From positions 21,766-85,765 of the forward strand of contig NZ_NISI01000018.1 in NCBI RefSeq assembly GCF_002205845.1: a DNA stretch of 64,000 bases, given 5' to 3'. Origin of the DNA: Roseateles puraquae (GTDB lineage: Bacteria; Pseudomonadota; Gammaproteobacteria; Burkholderiales; Burkholderiaceae_C). A program made the position numbers and the translations under genes. Positions 10,456 to 20,053 of this stretch are shown here, in pieces. A model generated the notes under the pieces. It had not been told where the DNA came from. It worked only from the letters and a program-made list of their open reading frames with translations, and searched no databases. Within the stretch, counting starts at the first letter, position 1; the number at the start of each line of letters is the position of its first letter.

Positions 10456-11188
10456 CGCGGAACTCCTGTTCGATGTCCCAGGCTTCCAGCGCCACGCGAC
10501 GGTTCAGGTACATCGCAAACCCGGCGGCCACGTAGAAGGGTTCCAGGAACAGCACCACGGCGGTGTAGGCCGCGGTCATGGCGAGGTTCATGCCCAGCTC
10601 GCCTGTCGCGTGGGCCGACGGATGGAAGAACCAGTCCCACACCGAGCTGCGTTGGCCCTCCGGCGCGAACCACCACACCAGCGCCACCAGCCCGTAGGTG
10701 ATCGCGGCCTCGGCGTGGGTGAAGGCCGTCTGCAGTCCGGCGGCTGCACCGCGGTGGTCGTTCATCAGCAGCCGCACCCGTTTGCGCCGCGCGCTGCCGC
10801 GCTGGGCCTCGAGCTGCTCCACCGGTTGCGTGAACGCCCGCCAGGGCGAGAAACGCCGCCACAGCAGCGTGCGCAGCCACTGGCCACCCAGCACCAGGCG
10901 GCGCGCCTGCCACAGGTCGCGCCAGTGTGTGGCCTCGCCGAACACCGCGCGCGACAGCACGAACAGCAGGCTGCGGTCCAGCCAGGGCTTGAGCCAGAAG
11001 ATGATGAGCGCGGGCAGCCAGCCGTAGGTCTCGATCGTGCACAGCGCCAGCACCGTCACAGCGACCAGCAGCGGCGCATAGCAGCGCCAGATGGAGGCAG
11101 CGTGGGCGCGCACCAGGGCGGCGCCGAGGTCGCAGGCCTCGGACGGGCTGCGTGGCCGCAGCGCCAGGGCCAGGCCTTCAACGCGCAC
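10442..11188 (-). CDS. Hypothetical multi-pass membrane protein of the MoxR cluster
   Basis: The 248-residue protein has hydrophobic segments near 35-75 (PLLVAVTVLALC and WLPALIIFWLKPW), at about 160-175 (AAITYGLVALVWWF) and at about 198-225 (MNLAMTAAYTAVVLFLEPFYVAAGFAMYL). The last segment carries the EPFYVAAGF and YLNRR motif typical of this uncharacterised family. The start is set at GTG 11188 because GGAGG lies 5 nt upstream; it overlaps the SpoIIM-like stop by 11 bp. The open frame continues to 11443, but that part is the shadow of the upstream gene. Function unknown. Confidence 0.75.
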   Translation of the reverse strand: MRVEGLALALRPRSPSEACDLGAALVRAHAASIWRCYAPLLVAVTVLALCTIETYGWLPALIIFWLKPWLDRSLLFVLSRAVFGEATHWRDLWQARRLVLGGQWLRTLLWRRFSPWRAFTQPVEQLEAQRGSARRKRVRLLMNDHRGAAAGLQTAFTHAEAAITYGLVALVWWFAPEGQRSSVWDWFFHPSAHATGELGMNLAMTAAYTAVVLFLEPFYVAAGFAMYLNRRVALEAWDIEQEFRGAFA

Positions 11189-12146
11189 GAGCGCCTCCGC
11201 GACCCATGAGCAGCAGCCACAGCAGCACCAACGTCCAGCACACCGCGGCCACGCTGTACTTGACCCAGGGCGCCACCCAAGCGGCCGGTGACCAGAACGC
11301 CTCGAAGGCTGCCGCCACCACCAGCAGGAAGAAGGCGGCATACACCAGCGGCACCGCGGCCCGCGCCGAGGCGCGCAGCGCGTCCAGCCGCCGCAGCCGG
11401 CCCGGCGCCAGCCAGCCCAGGCCCAGGCGCAGGCCCGCGGCACCCGACAGCACGATGCCGGTCAGTTCGAAGGAGGAATGCGTGGCGATGAAGGGCCAGA
11501 GGTTGTGACCCAGGTCCACCCGGGTCAGGTGGCCGGTGATGACACCCATGAAGAGCCCGTTGAACACCAGCACGAAGGCACTGCCGATGCCGGCGAGGAT
11601 GCCCGCGCCGAAGGTGCGAAAGCCGATGCCGATGTTGTTGAAGATGTAGTAGCCGAACATCTGCCAGTCGGTGGCAGCCTCGCGCAGGCGGCCTACGTGG
11701 GCCTTGCCGTCGCCGTACATGGTTTCGAACTCGCGCAGCTGCCGTGCATCGAGCACACGCAGCGGGAAGTCCGGCCCGGCCAGCGACAGCCCGAAGGCCA
11801 GGGCCAGCGGCAGCACGAACAAGGCCAGTGCGACCAGCACCAGCCGCCATTCGGCCCGCACGGCACGCGGCAGGTCGACGCGCAGCAGTTGGCCGAGCGC
11901 CCGCAGGCCGTAGTCCTGCCGGCGGTAGATGAGCTGGTGGGCGTCCTGCGCCAGGCTCTCCAGCCGCGAGATGAGGTGCACCGGATACGCGCGCGACTGC
12001 GCCAGTGCCAGGTTCTCGCAGACGCGCCGGTAGCGCGCCGCCAGCAACGCGGCGTCGACCGCCTTGCCTTGCTGCGCCTCGGCCACCTGCTCGGCGAGTG
12101 CCGTCCACAGGCTGCCGTACTGGGCTTCGAAACGCATGGGCGTCAT
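11178..12146 (-). CDS. Stage II sporulation protein M-like membrane protein
   Basis: About 322 residues: a helical cytosolic N-terminal third (FEAQYGSLWTALAEQVAEA, then ARYRRVCENLALAQSRAYPV), then a SpoIIM-type membrane domain. Conserved features are FGYYIFNNIGIGFRTFGAGILAGIGSAFVLVFNGLFMG and HSSFELTGIVLSGAAGLRLG, with a final pair of membrane segments. In non-sporulating bacteria these DUF95/SpoIIM proteins belong to MoxR clusters and have no sporulation role. The ATG at 12146 overlaps the RDD-gene stop as ATGA, which decides the start over a GTG further upstream. Confidence 0.85.
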   Translation of the reverse strand: MTPMRFEAQYGSLWTALAEQVAEAQQGKAVDAALLAARYRRVCENLALAQSRAYPVHLISRLESLAQDAHQLIYRRQDYGLRALGQLLRVDLPRAVRAEWRLVLVALALFVLPLALAFGLSLAGPDFPLRVLDARQLREFETMYGDGKAHVGRLREAATDWQMFGYYIFNNIGIGFRTFGAGILAGIGSAFVLVFNGLFMGVITGHLTRVDLGHNLWPFIATHSSFELTGIVLSGAAGLRLGLGWLAPGRLRRLDALRASARAAVPLVYAAFFLLVVAAAFEAFWSPAAWVAPWVKYSVAAVCWTLVLLWLLLMGRGGARAR

Positions 12147-12796
12147 GCGCGCTTCCCCATCAGCCACTGGGCGACGCCCAGCAGGCGGGTGGCCGCGGCA
12201 GCCTTGGGCGTCTCGGCGGTGGTGGGCAGCAGGGGGCTGGCGAGCTGCGCGAGTTCCTCCACGCGGGCCGGCGTGAGCCGGCGGGTGCGGCCCGCCCAGG
12301 AGAGGATGGCCGCCTGCTCCGCCGGGCCCAGGGCTCGCGAGGGCGCCACCGGGTCGGCAGCGGGCGGGGCGTCATGCAGCACGACGGGCTCGGCGTGCAC
12401 GACCAGGGTGCCCGCGGCGAGGTCGCCCAGGCGCTTGCTCTCACCGTTGAGCAGCATCGTCACGAGGCCGATGCCGTAGGCCAGGGGCAGGAAGTCAGCG
12501 ACGCGCACGAGGTTGCGGGTGAACGAGGCCGCCGGCGTGATCGGCAGGCCGGTGTCCATGACGACACGCAGCCCATAGGTGCGCTTGCCCGGCGTCGCGC
12601 CCCAGCGGCTGAGCTCGAAGACGATGGGGTAGAGCCATTCGATGCAGAACATCGAGATCAGCAGGATGCTCAGGCCGAAGCCGCCCATCGCGCCGAAGGC
12701 GATGGCCATGCCGACGTACAGGGACAGCCGGATCAGCAGGTCGATCAGGAAGGCCATGGACCGCGCCACCAGGCCGGCCGGCCGCAGGGCCAGCAC
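12143..12796 (-). CDS. RDD family membrane protein (N-terminus uncertain)
   Basis: The RDD domain is evident: LVARSMAFLIDLLIRLSLY (Arg and Asp in the first membrane segment), GATPGKRTYGLRVVMDTG (the GKR...LRVV signature), then TRNLVRVADFLP. The C-terminal 90 residues are cytosolic. RDD proteins are membrane proteins proposed to act in ion or cofactor transport. The first ATG/GTG/TTG codon is GTG at 12796, but the conserved family leader (DTLAQVETPEGIVL) lies upstream of it in the same frame. The only NTG codon that would include this leader is a CTG at 12862, overlapping the stop of the next RDD gene as CTGA. Confidence 0.82.
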   Translation of the reverse strand: MLALRPAGLVARSMAFLIDLLIRLSLYVGMAIAFGAMGGFGLSILLISMFCIEWLYPIVFELSRWGATPGKRTYGLRVVMDTGLPITPAASFTRNLVRVADFLPLAYGIGLVTMLLNGESKRLGDLAAGTLVVHAEPVVLHDAPPAADPVAPSRALGPAEQAAILSWAGRTRRLTPARVEELAQLASPLLPTTAETPKAAAATRLLGVAQWLMGKRA

Positions 12797-12858
12797 GATG
12801 CCCTCCGGCGTCTCGACCTGGGCCAGCGTGTCGATGCGCGAGGCAGGGGCGGGCGGGC

Positions 12859-13377
12859 TCAGAGCTGGATCACCTTGGTGTCAGCGATGGTGTCGTGCAG
12901 ACACTGGCGCGAGCCGCGGAAGATGAGCAGCGAATCGATCAGGCCGTAGATCATGGCGAAGCCGGACACCACGCCGGTCAGCGAGCCGATGCCGTAGCGC
13001 AGGCCGAGCAGGCGAAAGGCGTCGACCTTGCTGCCATCGGTGCGCACGATGCGCAGCTTGCACAGCATCTTGCCGATGGTTTGGCCGCGGGTGACGAGGG
13101 GCCAGCCCTGGATGAGCAGGAAGATGGGAATGCCGATCAGCAGACCCATCGGATTCCAGGTCCACATGCCCTGTTCCGCAGCCTTGAGATGGGCCTGCGA
13201 GATGCTCGCGAACCACGGGATCATCGCAAACGCCCAGCCGGCAGCGCCGGCAATCACCGCATCGATGATGGCGGCCCCGAGCCGGATGCCGCGACCTGCC
13301 AGCGCAGGCTCGGCCGGCGCGACATCCTCCACATGCGCCAGCGGTGGCGCGAAGCGTTGGTCTTCGGTGGTCGTCAT
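12859..13377 (-). CDS. RDD family membrane protein
   Basis: A 172-residue protein with the RDD arrangement: RGIRLGAAIIDAVIAGAAGWAF (Arg and Asp in segment 1), a second segment near 75-95 and QTIGKMLCKLRIVRTDGSK, the usual GK..LRIV block between segments. The last segment ends with RQCLHDTIADTKVIQL, a common tail of the family. ATG 13377 is preferred over ATG 13383 because GGAGG lies 8 nt before it. It is the first gene of the MoxR cluster transcript, followed by a second RDD gene that is clearly divergent in sequence. The role is unknown. Confidence 0.88.
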   Translation of the reverse strand: MTTTEDQRFAPPLAHVEDVAPAEPALAGRGIRLGAAIIDAVIAGAAGWAFAMIPWFASISQAHLKAAEQGMWTWNPMGLLIGIPIFLLIQGWPLVTRGQTIGKMLCKLRIVRTDGSKVDAFRLLGLRYGIGSLTGVVSGFAMIYGLIDSLLIFRGSRQCLHDTIADTKVIQL

Positions 13378-13484
13378 TGGCATTCCCTCCCTGGTGTTTG
13401 GGCGAGAGTGTGCCTCGGGCTGACGGCCCGCCTGATCGGTATCTTTACCAGCGAAAAATTCCCCTGGGCCGGGGGGCGCGGGGT

Positions 13485-15443
13485 TCAGGGGCCGTACTTG
13501 CGGCCGGCGGATTCGAGGGGCCAGCGGTCCGTGCGCAGGGGCGGCAACGGCAGCCCGTCACCGCCGACGACGTTGGCTTCGCTGGTGTTGTTGACCCAGG
13601 CATAACGGGCGGCGACCGGCTGCGCGACCGCCGCGCTGCGCAGCACGATGCGGTCGCCTTCCAGCCGTGCTTCGGCCGGCACCCAGCGCCGGTCGGCACC
13701 CGCCACCAGGAAGCCTCGCAGCGGTTCGCCAGCGCGCGCCGGGCGCAGGCCGCCGGCGGTGTCGGCCAGGCGCAGCACCAACGTGTCGCCACGCGTCTCA
13801 TGCCCGATCACGCGCGGGCCGCCAGCCGGAGCGCCCCGCAGACCCAGCTCACGCAAGGCCAGGGCCGCAAGGCGCTCGCCGAGCGTGCGTTTGTTGCGAG
13901 GATGGATGTCGTTGGCATCGCCGACGTCGATGGCCGTGGCCATGCCGGTGTGGGGCAGGGTGAGGGCGGCGGCCTGGGCCTCGCGCAGTTCGGGCCACCC
14001 GCCGGCGCCCGGCTGGTTGTCGGCCAAGGGCAGGAAGCTGGCCAGTTGCACGAACAGGAAAGGCAGCTTGGCGTCGCCGAACTGGCCGCGCCAGTCCTGG
14101 ATCAGGCGCCGGAAGGTGCCGGCGTAGGCCTCGGCGCGCCACACGTTGCTCTCGCCCTGGTACCAGAGCACCCCGCGCACCGACAGGCCGTGCAGCGGTG
14201 CGATCAGGCCGTTGTGGGCCAGCGTGGGCGCGTCATTGGCGGTCGGCTGGTCAGCGACGGTGATCTTCTCGACCCGGGCTCGCCAGAGGCCGGCCAGCGG
14301 CACGCTGCCGGCGGCCGTGTCGAGCCGCATCGCCGCGGCATCGCCATGAAAGCCGCCGCCGCCACCGGTGTCGGTCACCCGCACCGCGATCCAGTTCGCG
14401 CCTGGCCGCAGCACGCCGGCCGGCACGGCATAACGGCGAGGCTGGTCGTAGCCGCACTGGCCACCCACGCGCTGGCTGTTCACCCAGACCTCGTCGCAGT
14501 CGTCCACCTTGGCCAGGTGCAGTTCGGCGGCGCCGGCGGCCTGGGCCGGGCTGAGTTCGATGCGCTTGCGCAGCCACACGACGCCGTCCAGGTCGGCCAG
14601 GCCCTGGCCCTCCCAGACGCCAGGCGCCTGCAGCGTGGGCCAGGCGGCGTCGAGGTCCTGGGCGGCAGACCAGCCGGTGGCATCCCCCCCGTCCAGCGGC
14701 AGTCCCGGCTGCCAGACGGTGACGCGGGCGGACAGGCGCTGGCGCAGGGCCGTGCTGTAGCTGGCGTTGTCGGCGGGCAGGGCTCGCACGGCCGGGGCGA
14801 GGTCGGGGTCTTGCAGGGCGGCATCACGCCGAACCCAGGTTTCAAGCATGGAGCCGCCCCACGCCACGTTCACCAGGCCGATGGGAATGCCCTGCACCGA
14901 CTGAAGGCGGCGCGCGAAGTGATAGCCGATGGCGCTGAACTCGCCGACCCGGCCCGGCTCGGCCACGACCCACGGCGCAGGCGCGATCTCGGCTTCGGGC
15001 TGGAGGCTGGCGCGCAGCGGCACGCGCAGCTGGCGCAACTGGGGGTTCTGCGGCGAGGCGATGTCCTGCGGGCCGGTGTCGGTCGGCGCGAGCGGCCACT
15101 CCATGTTGGACTGGCCGCCGAGCAGCCACACATCGCCGATCAGCACATCCTGCAACTCGACGCTGCCGTCGCCGGCCACCGTCAGGCGGTGAGGGCCGCC
15201 CGCGGGCAGCGGCGGGAACTGCACCTGCCAGCGGCCGCTGGCGCCGACCTTCACCTGGGCGCGGCGACCGGCCAACGCCACCGCCAGGGTCTTGCCTGGC
15301 GTGGCCTGGCCCCACAGGCGCAGCGGTCGGTCGCGCTGCAGCACCATGTGTTCACCGAACACTTCGGCCAGACGCACATCGGCATGGGCGGCAGAGCTGG
15401 CCAGGGCCAGGGCGGCGGCCAGGAACATCAGGGGGTTCTTCAT
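13485..15443 (-). CDS. Exported SGNH esterase, sialate O-acetylesterase-like, probable acetyl-xylan esterase
   Basis: The 652 residues have a cleavable signal peptide (LMFLAAALALASSAAHA). SGNH-type blocks follow: LLGGQSNMEWPL (about 105-116, with the nucleophilic Ser) and GVLWYQGESN (about 420); the late AIDVGDANDIHPRNK (about 505) supplies the catalytic Asp/His. A lectin-like insert (about 255-370) is typical of the family. The annotation term is sialate O-acetylesterase, but no sialic acid genes are present. The gene is the last of a xylose/xylan operon, 37 bp after xylB. Release of acetyl groups from xylo-oligosaccharides in the periplasm is therefore the better inference. Confidence 0.85.
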   Translation of the reverse strand: MKNPLMFLAAALALASSAAHADVRLAEVFGEHMVLQRDRPLRLWGQATPGKTLAVALAGRRAQVKVGASGRWQVQFPPLPAGGPHRLTVAGDGSVELQDVLIGDVWLLGGQSNMEWPLAPTDTGPQDIASPQNPQLRQLRVPLRASLQPEAEIAPAPWVVAEPGRVGEFSAIGYHFARRLQSVQGIPIGLVNVAWGGSMLETWVRRDAALQDPDLAPAVRALPADNASYSTALRQRLSARVTVWQPGLPLDGGDATGWSAAQDLDAAWPTLQAPGVWEGQGLADLDGVVWLRKRIELSPAQAAGAAELHLAKVDDCDEVWVNSQRVGGQCGYDQPRRYAVPAGVLRPGANWIAVRVTDTGGGGGFHGDAAAMRLDTAAGSVPLAGLWRARVEKITVADQPTANDAPTLAHNGLIAPLHGLSVRGVLWYQGESNVWRAEAYAGTFRRLIQDWRGQFGDAKLPFLFVQLASFLPLADNQPGAGGWPELREAQAAALTLPHTGMATAIDVGDANDIHPRNKRTLGERLAALALRELGLRGAPAGGPRVIGHETRGDTLVLRLADTAGGLRPARAGEPLRGFLVAGADRRWVPAEARLEGDRIVLRSAAVAQPVAARYAWVNNTSEANVVGGDGLPLPPLRTDRWPLESAGRKYGP

Positions 15444-15480
15444 CGGTGGCAGCAGGAGATGAGGGAGCGGGGCGATGGGT

Positions 15481-16944
15481 TCAGCCGAACTCGGCGCGCA
15501 ACGCAGCGTACAGCCGCTGGAAGCGCGCATGCCGGTCGCGCAGCGAAGCGGCCAGCGTGGCGTCCGGCTCGGCCACCCGCGCCACGGCCGGCGTGCGGCA
15601 GACCTCGGCCACCGTGCCGCCCACGGCGAGCCAGGCCAGGCGGGCGGCACCCAGCGCGCCACCGGCTTCGGCACCTACGCCGGTCACGAGGCGCACGTCC
15701 AGCAGCGAGGCCAGCAGGCGAGCCCACCAGTCGCTGCGCGCGCCGCCACCCACGAGCCAGAGTTGGTCGGCGTGGCCGCCGCCAGCCTGCAGGGCCTGCC
15801 AGCCATCCAGCAGGCCAAAGCCCACGCCTTCTAGCACCGCATAGCCGAGGTCAGCCGGGCCGTGCGCCTGCGTCAGGCCGAAGAACACGCCCTGTGCATG
15901 CGGGTTGTTGTGCGGCGTGCGTTCGCCGCTGAGGTAGGGCAGAAAGATCGGGGCCTGCTGGCGCTGTGCGGGCGTCAGGGCAGCCACCTGCTCGATCAGC
16001 GCGGCTTCGTTCGGCTGCCCCAGGGTCTGCGTGACCCAACGCAGCGCGCTGGCCGCACTGAGCATGACGCTCATCTGGTGCCATGTGCCCGGCAGCGCAT
16101 GGCAGAAGGCGTGCACGGCGCGGTCCGGGTTGGGGCTGAAGGCCTCGTTGCACAGGAAGATGACGCCGGAGGTGCCCAGCGACAAGAAGCCGTCTCCCGG
16201 CTTCACAACGCCCATGCCGACGGCGCTGGCGGCGTTGTCACCCCCACCGCCGGCGATGACGACGCCCGCTTGCAGGCCCCAGCGTGCGCACAGTTCGGGC
16301 TTGAGCGTGGTGCTGGCTTCGCTGCCTTCCACCAGCCGCGGCATGTGGGCTTCGGTCAGGCCCGTCAGCGCCAGGGCCTCGGGCGACCAGCGGCGGCGCG
16401 CCACGTCCAGCCACAGCGTGCCGGCGGCGTCGCTCATCTCGCTGACCGCCTCGCCGCTGAGCTGCAGGCGCAGCCAGTCCTTGGGCAAGAGCACCCGGGC
16501 CACGCGGGCGAAGAGGGCGGGCTCATGCTCGCGCATCCAGGCGAGCTTGGGCGCCGTGAAGCCGGGCATTGCGAGGTTGCCGGTGATGGTCGGCAACTCG
16601 GGGCAGGCGGCCATCATCGCGGCGCACTGCGCGCCGCTGCGGCCGTCGTTCCACAGGATGGCGGGGCGCAGCACGGCGCCGTCGCCATCGAGGGCCACGG
16701 CTCCGTGCATCTGGCCCGACAGGCCGATGCCGCGCACCTGCGCCAGCGCGGCATCGTGCTCAGCCTTCAGCCGGGCCATGCCCTGGTCGAGGGCGGCCCA
16801 CCAGTCGGCGGGCTGCTGCTCGCTCCACAGCGGTTGCGGGCGTTGCACCGTGAGTGGCACGCCGGTGGTGGCGACGATGTGGTGCTGCTCGTCCAGGAGC
16901 AGCAGCTTCAGCTCGGAGGTGCCGAGGTCAATTCCAAGGAACAT
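15481..16944 (-). CDS. xylB: Xylulokinase
   Basis: The enzyme phosphorylates D-xylulose to xylulose-5-phosphate, the second cytosolic step of the isomerase pathway. The 487 residues show the FGGY kinase fold: MFLGIDLGTSELKLLLLD phosphate-binding N-terminus, LSGQMHGAVALD (about 75), PAILWNDGRS (about 92), GGGGDNAASAVGMG (about 227), GDGFLSLGTSGVIF (about 245) and a C-terminal LVGGGARSDWWARLLA ATP-binding block. It follows xylA in the same direction, but the 158-bp gap holds an 88-bp inverted-repeat element (see 16992-17079). That spacing is unusual in an otherwise compact operon. Confidence 0.96.
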   Translation of the reverse strand: MFLGIDLGTSELKLLLLDEQHHIVATTGVPLTVQRPQPLWSEQQPADWWAALDQGMARLKAEHDAALAQVRGIGLSGQMHGAVALDGDGAVLRPAILWNDGRSGAQCAAMMAACPELPTITGNLAMPGFTAPKLAWMREHEPALFARVARVLLPKDWLRLQLSGEAVSEMSDAAGTLWLDVARRRWSPEALALTGLTEAHMPRLVEGSEASTTLKPELCARWGLQAGVVIAGGGGDNAASAVGMGVVKPGDGFLSLGTSGVIFLCNEAFSPNPDRAVHAFCHALPGTWHQMSVMLSAASALRWVTQTLGQPNEAALIEQVAALTPAQRQQAPIFLPYLSGERTPHNNPHAQGVFFGLTQAHGPADLGYAVLEGVGFGLLDGWQALQAGGGHADQLWLVGGGARSDWWARLLASLLDVRLVTGVGAEAGGALGAARLAWLAVGGTVAEVCRTPAVARVAEPDATLAASLRDRHARFQRLYAALRAEFG

Positions 16945-16991
16945 GGCGAATCACCGCAAGGGAAAGGCGGGCGCTCAGGGCACCGCTGAAT

Positions 16992-17079
16992 GAACACAGC
17001 CACAGAGACACAGACTCACAGAGAGCGCCGGTCAGAGGCACGAGCCCCTCGGTGTCTCTGTGCCTCTGTGGCGCTTTTC
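16992..17079. mobile_element. Gene-less inverted-repeat element between xylA and xylB
   Basis: Two arms of about 33 bp (16992-17024 and 17047-17079) surround 22 bp. The left arm matches the left arm of the GxxExxY element at 35485 at 30 of 33 positions, including an identical 16-bp start, GAACACAGCCACAGAG. The right arm matches the other right arm at about 27 of 33. The arms pair with each other at 22 of 27 positions over 16999-17025 and 17046-17072. Each arm is built of an 8-bp unit, CACAGAGR. No coding sequence remains, so this looks like a non-autonomous, MITE-like derivative. In the xyl transcript it would form a large hairpin. Confidence 0.72.
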
Positions 17080-17102
17080 CTGGGCCCGGCCTGGCGGCGC
17101 CG

Positions 17103-18428
17103 TCAGACGAACTGGTTGACGATGTTTTCCAGACGTTCCTGGCGGCCGGAGCGCGGCTGCGGCGAGATGCCTTGCGCATGGACGATCTGAGCCAGGTCGT
17201 CCAGGCTCGCGCCTGCGTGGATCTTCTGGCCGAGTTCACCGTTCCAGCCCGCATAGCGGTCGGCCACGACCTTCTCCAGCTGGCCGCTCTCGTACAGCGC
17301 GGCGGCGGCCAGGAAGGCGCGGGCCATGGTGTCCATGCCGCCGATGTGGCCCTCCAGCTGGTCGATGGGGTCGATGCTCTGGCGGCGCACCTTGGCGTCG
17401 AAGTTGGTGCCGCCCGTCGTGTAGCCGCCCGCGCGGATGATCTCCAGCATGGCCGGCACGAGTTGCACGTGGTTGTTGGGGAACTGGTCGGTGTCCCAGC
17501 CGAGCTGCTCGTCGCCGCGGTTGGCGTCGAGCGAGCCGAAGATGCCCAGGGCGCAGGCCGTGGCCACTTCATGCTCGAAGCTGTGGCCGGCGAGCGTGGC
17601 GTGGTTCACCTCGATGTTGACCTTGACCTCGTTCTCCAGGCCGTAGGTCTTCAGGAAGCCGTAGACCGTGGCGCTGTCGTAGTCGTACTGGTGCTTGGTG
17701 GGTTCCTGCGGCTTGGGCTCGATCAGGATGGTGCCCTTGAAGCCGATCTTGTGCTTGTGCTCGACCACGGCGCTCAGGAAGCGGCCGTACTGGGCCAGCT
17801 CGCGCTTGAGGTCGGTGTTCAGCAGGGTTTCGTAGCCTTCGCGGCCGCCCCACAGCACGTAGTTGGCGCCGCCCAGGCGGTTCGTCCACTCCAGCACTTG
17901 CTTGACCTGCGCGGCGGCGTAGGCATAGACCTCGGGGTCGGGATTGGTCGCCGCGCCGCTCATGAAGCGGCCGTGCGAGAACAGGTTGGCCGTGCCCCAC
18001 AGCAGCTGGACCTTGCCGTCCTGCATCTTCTTGGCCGCGGCCTCCAGCAGACCGTCGAGGATGCGGTTGGACTCGGCGAGCGTGGCGCCCTCGGGGGCCA
18101 CGTCGCGGTCATGGAAGCACCAGTAGGGCAGCCCCAGCTTGCCGAAGAAGTCGAAGGCCGCGTCGAGCTTGAGGTAGGCCGCCTTGACCGGGTCGGCTTC
18201 GGCGAACCAGGGGCGCTGGAAGACGGTGTTGCCCAGGCCGAACACGTCCTCGCCCTTCCAGCAGAAGTTGTGCCAGTAGCAGACCGCCGGGCGCAGATGT
18301 TCGGCCAGGGTCTTGCCCAACACCACGCGGTTGGCGTCGTACCAGCGGTAGGCGAGGGGGTTGGTGGATTGGGGGCCTTCGTAGGTGACGACGGGCAGAT
18401 CGGAGTAGGCAGTGTGGGCGGAGCTCAT
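17103..18428 (-). CDS. xylA: Xylose isomerase
   Basis: The 441-residue cytosolic TIM-barrel enzyme converts D-xylose to D-xylulose. Visible signatures include [26 protein letters not shown] (about 100-112, with the catalytic His and Asp), [30 protein letters not shown] (metal-binding Glu) and [18 protein letters not shown]. The length matches the long class II isomerases of Proteobacteria. AGGA lies seven bases before the ATG. It follows the GPH symporter gene by 56 bp and precedes xylB. Regulation is probably exerted at the divergent promoter region near 23000. Confidence 0.97.
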   Translation of the reverse strand: MSSAHTAYSDLPVVTYEGPQSTNPLAYRWYDANRVVLGKTLAEHLRPAVCYWHNFCWKGEDVFGLGNTVFQRPWFAEADPVKAAYLKLDAAFDFFGKLGLPYWCFHDRDVAPEGATLAESNRILDGLLEAAAKKMQDGKVQLLWGTANLFSHGRFMSGAATNPDPEVYAYAAAQVKQVLEWTNRLGGANYVLWGGREGYETLLNTDLKRELAQYGRFLSAVVEHKHKIGFKGTILIEPKPQEPTKHQYDYDSATVYGFLKTYGLENEVKVNIEVNHATLAGHSFEHEVATACALGIFGSLDANRGDEQLGWDTDQFPNNHVQLVPAMLEIIRAGGYTTGGTNFDAKVRRQSIDPIDQLEGHIGGMDTMARAFLAAAALYESGQLEKVVADRYAGWNGELGQKIHAGASLDDLAQIVHAQGISPQPRSGRQERLENIVNQFV

Positions 18429-18484
18429 GGCGGTGTCCTGCGGAAACGGGTTCTGGGAAGGGAAGGGGAGGGAGGTGTCGGATG

Positions 18485-20005
18485 TCAGGTGGCGGCGGGA
18501 GCGAGGCCCGCCTTCAGGCGCCGCTCGGTCAGGTCGTCAGCCATCTGCAGCGTCGTGTGCTTGTTGAGCTTGTTGGCCAGCATGCACAGCGTGCAGGCCG
18601 CGAACAGCGCGCCCACGCCGAAGCTGGACATGAAGCGGTAGCCGGCGATCGCCTCGGGCGCCCCGGGCTGCTGGGTGTCGTAGCCGAAGAAGCCGGCCAG
18701 CACCCACAGGAAGCAGGCCGAGCCCAGCGCCAGGCCGGACTTCAGCGAGAAGCCGATGGTGGCGAACACCATGCCCGTGAAGCGCCGGCCGGTCTGCCAT
18801 TCGGAGTAGTCGGCCGCGTCGGCATACATGGCCCACATGACCGCGATGGTGGGCGCATAGAACACCGAGCCGAGCATGTGCAGGCCGAGCATGCCCCACA
18901 CGGCGTCCGGCGGCATCGCGTACAGCGCGCAGGCCTGCAGTGCTGACAACGCGAAGCCGGCGATTGCCACGTTGCGTTTGCCGAATCGTGCCGACAGGCC
19001 GGAGGACAGCATGATCACGACGATGGTGGTCGCAAAGCCCGCCATGTTGATGATGCTGTTGTAGACGTCGGCCACGTTGGAGCCGGCGAGCTGGTCGCGG
19101 GTGCCATGCACGATGTAGCCCAGCGCGTCGGCCAGGCTGCCGGTGCCGGCCGGGTCGGGCGTGGTCAGGCCCAGGGCGGCGACGAAGTCGAACATCGCGG
19201 CCTTGTCCACGTAGTGGTGGTAGTAGTTGTAGTGGGCGCCGCCGCGCATGGACAGCATGCCGAAGTTGAAGACGGTGTACGCCACCAGCGCGATCCACGG
19301 GCCGTTCTTCAGCAGGTCGCGAAAGTCCTGCAGGGGCGAGGACTTGACCTCCACCAGCGGCTGGATGCGCTCGCGTGTGGTGAAGAAGGTCACCATGAAC
19401 AGCACCAGGCACAGCACCGCCCAGATGGTCATCGTGACCTGCCAGCCATGGGCCCGGTCATGGCCCTGCGCGAACTTGGCCACCAGCGGCAGCGTGAAGC
19501 CGCCCACGATGAACTGCGCCACGTTGACCGACACGAAGCGGTAGGAGTTCAGCTTGGTGCGCTCGTTCAGGTCGCCCGTCATCACGCCGCCCAGGGCGGA
19601 GTAGGGCATGTTGTTCATCGAGTAGAGCGTCATCAGCAGCGTGTTGGTGATGCCCGCGTACGCGATGACCATGCCGGTGCTCCAGCCCCAGGCCGGGTCG
19701 GGTGTCGTGTAGGCCAGCACCATCACCACGGCCCAGGGTACGGCCGTCCACAGCACCCAGGGGCGGAACTTGCCCCAGCGGGTGTTGGTGCGGTCGGCCA
19801 GCACACCCATGACGGGATCGAACACCGCGTCCCACAGGCGCGGCCACAGCAGGATGGCGGCCGCCGTGCCGGCCGACAGGCCGAACACGTCCGTGTAGAA
19901 GTTCAGCTGGAACAGCACCATCGACATGAAGACGAAGTTGGCGGCGGCGTCGCCTGCGCTGTAGCCGGCTTTCTCCAGGAAGGACAGGGGCGGGTGGGTT
20001 GCCAT
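18485..20005 (-). CDS. GPH-family sugar:cation symporter (xyloside/xylo-oligosaccharide uptake)
   Basis: The 506-residue inner-membrane protein has about twelve hydrophobic segments. It has the glycoside-pentoside-hexuronide family hallmarks: [16 protein letters not shown] at the N-terminus, [30 protein letters not shown] (about 55-85) and [29 protein letters not shown]. Relatives such as XynT/YagG import xylosides with a cation. Its place between a beta-xylosidase gene and xylA supports import of xylo-oligosaccharides or xylose. A loop of about 50 residues near 275-325 ([15 protein letters not shown] and following) is longer than in E. coli relatives. Confidence 0.88.
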   Translation of the reverse strand: MATHPPLSFLEKAGYSAGDAAANFVFMSMVLFQLNFYTDVFGLSAGTAAAILLWPRLWDAVFDPVMGVLADRTNTRWGKFRPWVLWTAVPWAVVMVLAYTTPDPAWGWSTGMVIAYAGITNTLLMTLYSMNNMPYSALGGVMTGDLNERTKLNSYRFVSVNVAQFIVGGFTLPLVAKFAQGHDRAHGWQVTMTIWAVLCLVLFMVTFFTTRERIQPLVEVKSSPLQDFRDLLKNGPWIALVAYTVFNFGMLSMRGGAHYNYYHHYVDKAAMFDFVAALGLTTPDPAGTGSLADALGYIVHGTRDQLAGSNVADVYNSIINMAGFATTIVVIMLSSGLSARFGKRNVAIAGFALSALQACALYAMPPDAVWGMLGLHMLGSVFYAPTIAVMWAMYADAADYSEWQTGRRFTGMVFATIGFSLKSGLALGSACFLWVLAGFFGYDTQQPGAPEAIAGYRFMSSFGVGALFAACTLCMLANKLNKHTTLQMADDLTERRLKAGLAPAAT

Positions 20006-20053
20006 CGGGTTGTCTCGTGTCGTTGTCGTTGTCGTCTTCAGCTTGGCGCGGTC

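Noticed and set aside
13344..15932. 862-residue open frame antisense to the esterase and xylB
   Set aside because: Shadow of minus-strand genes; low-complexity Ala/Gly/Arg sequence.
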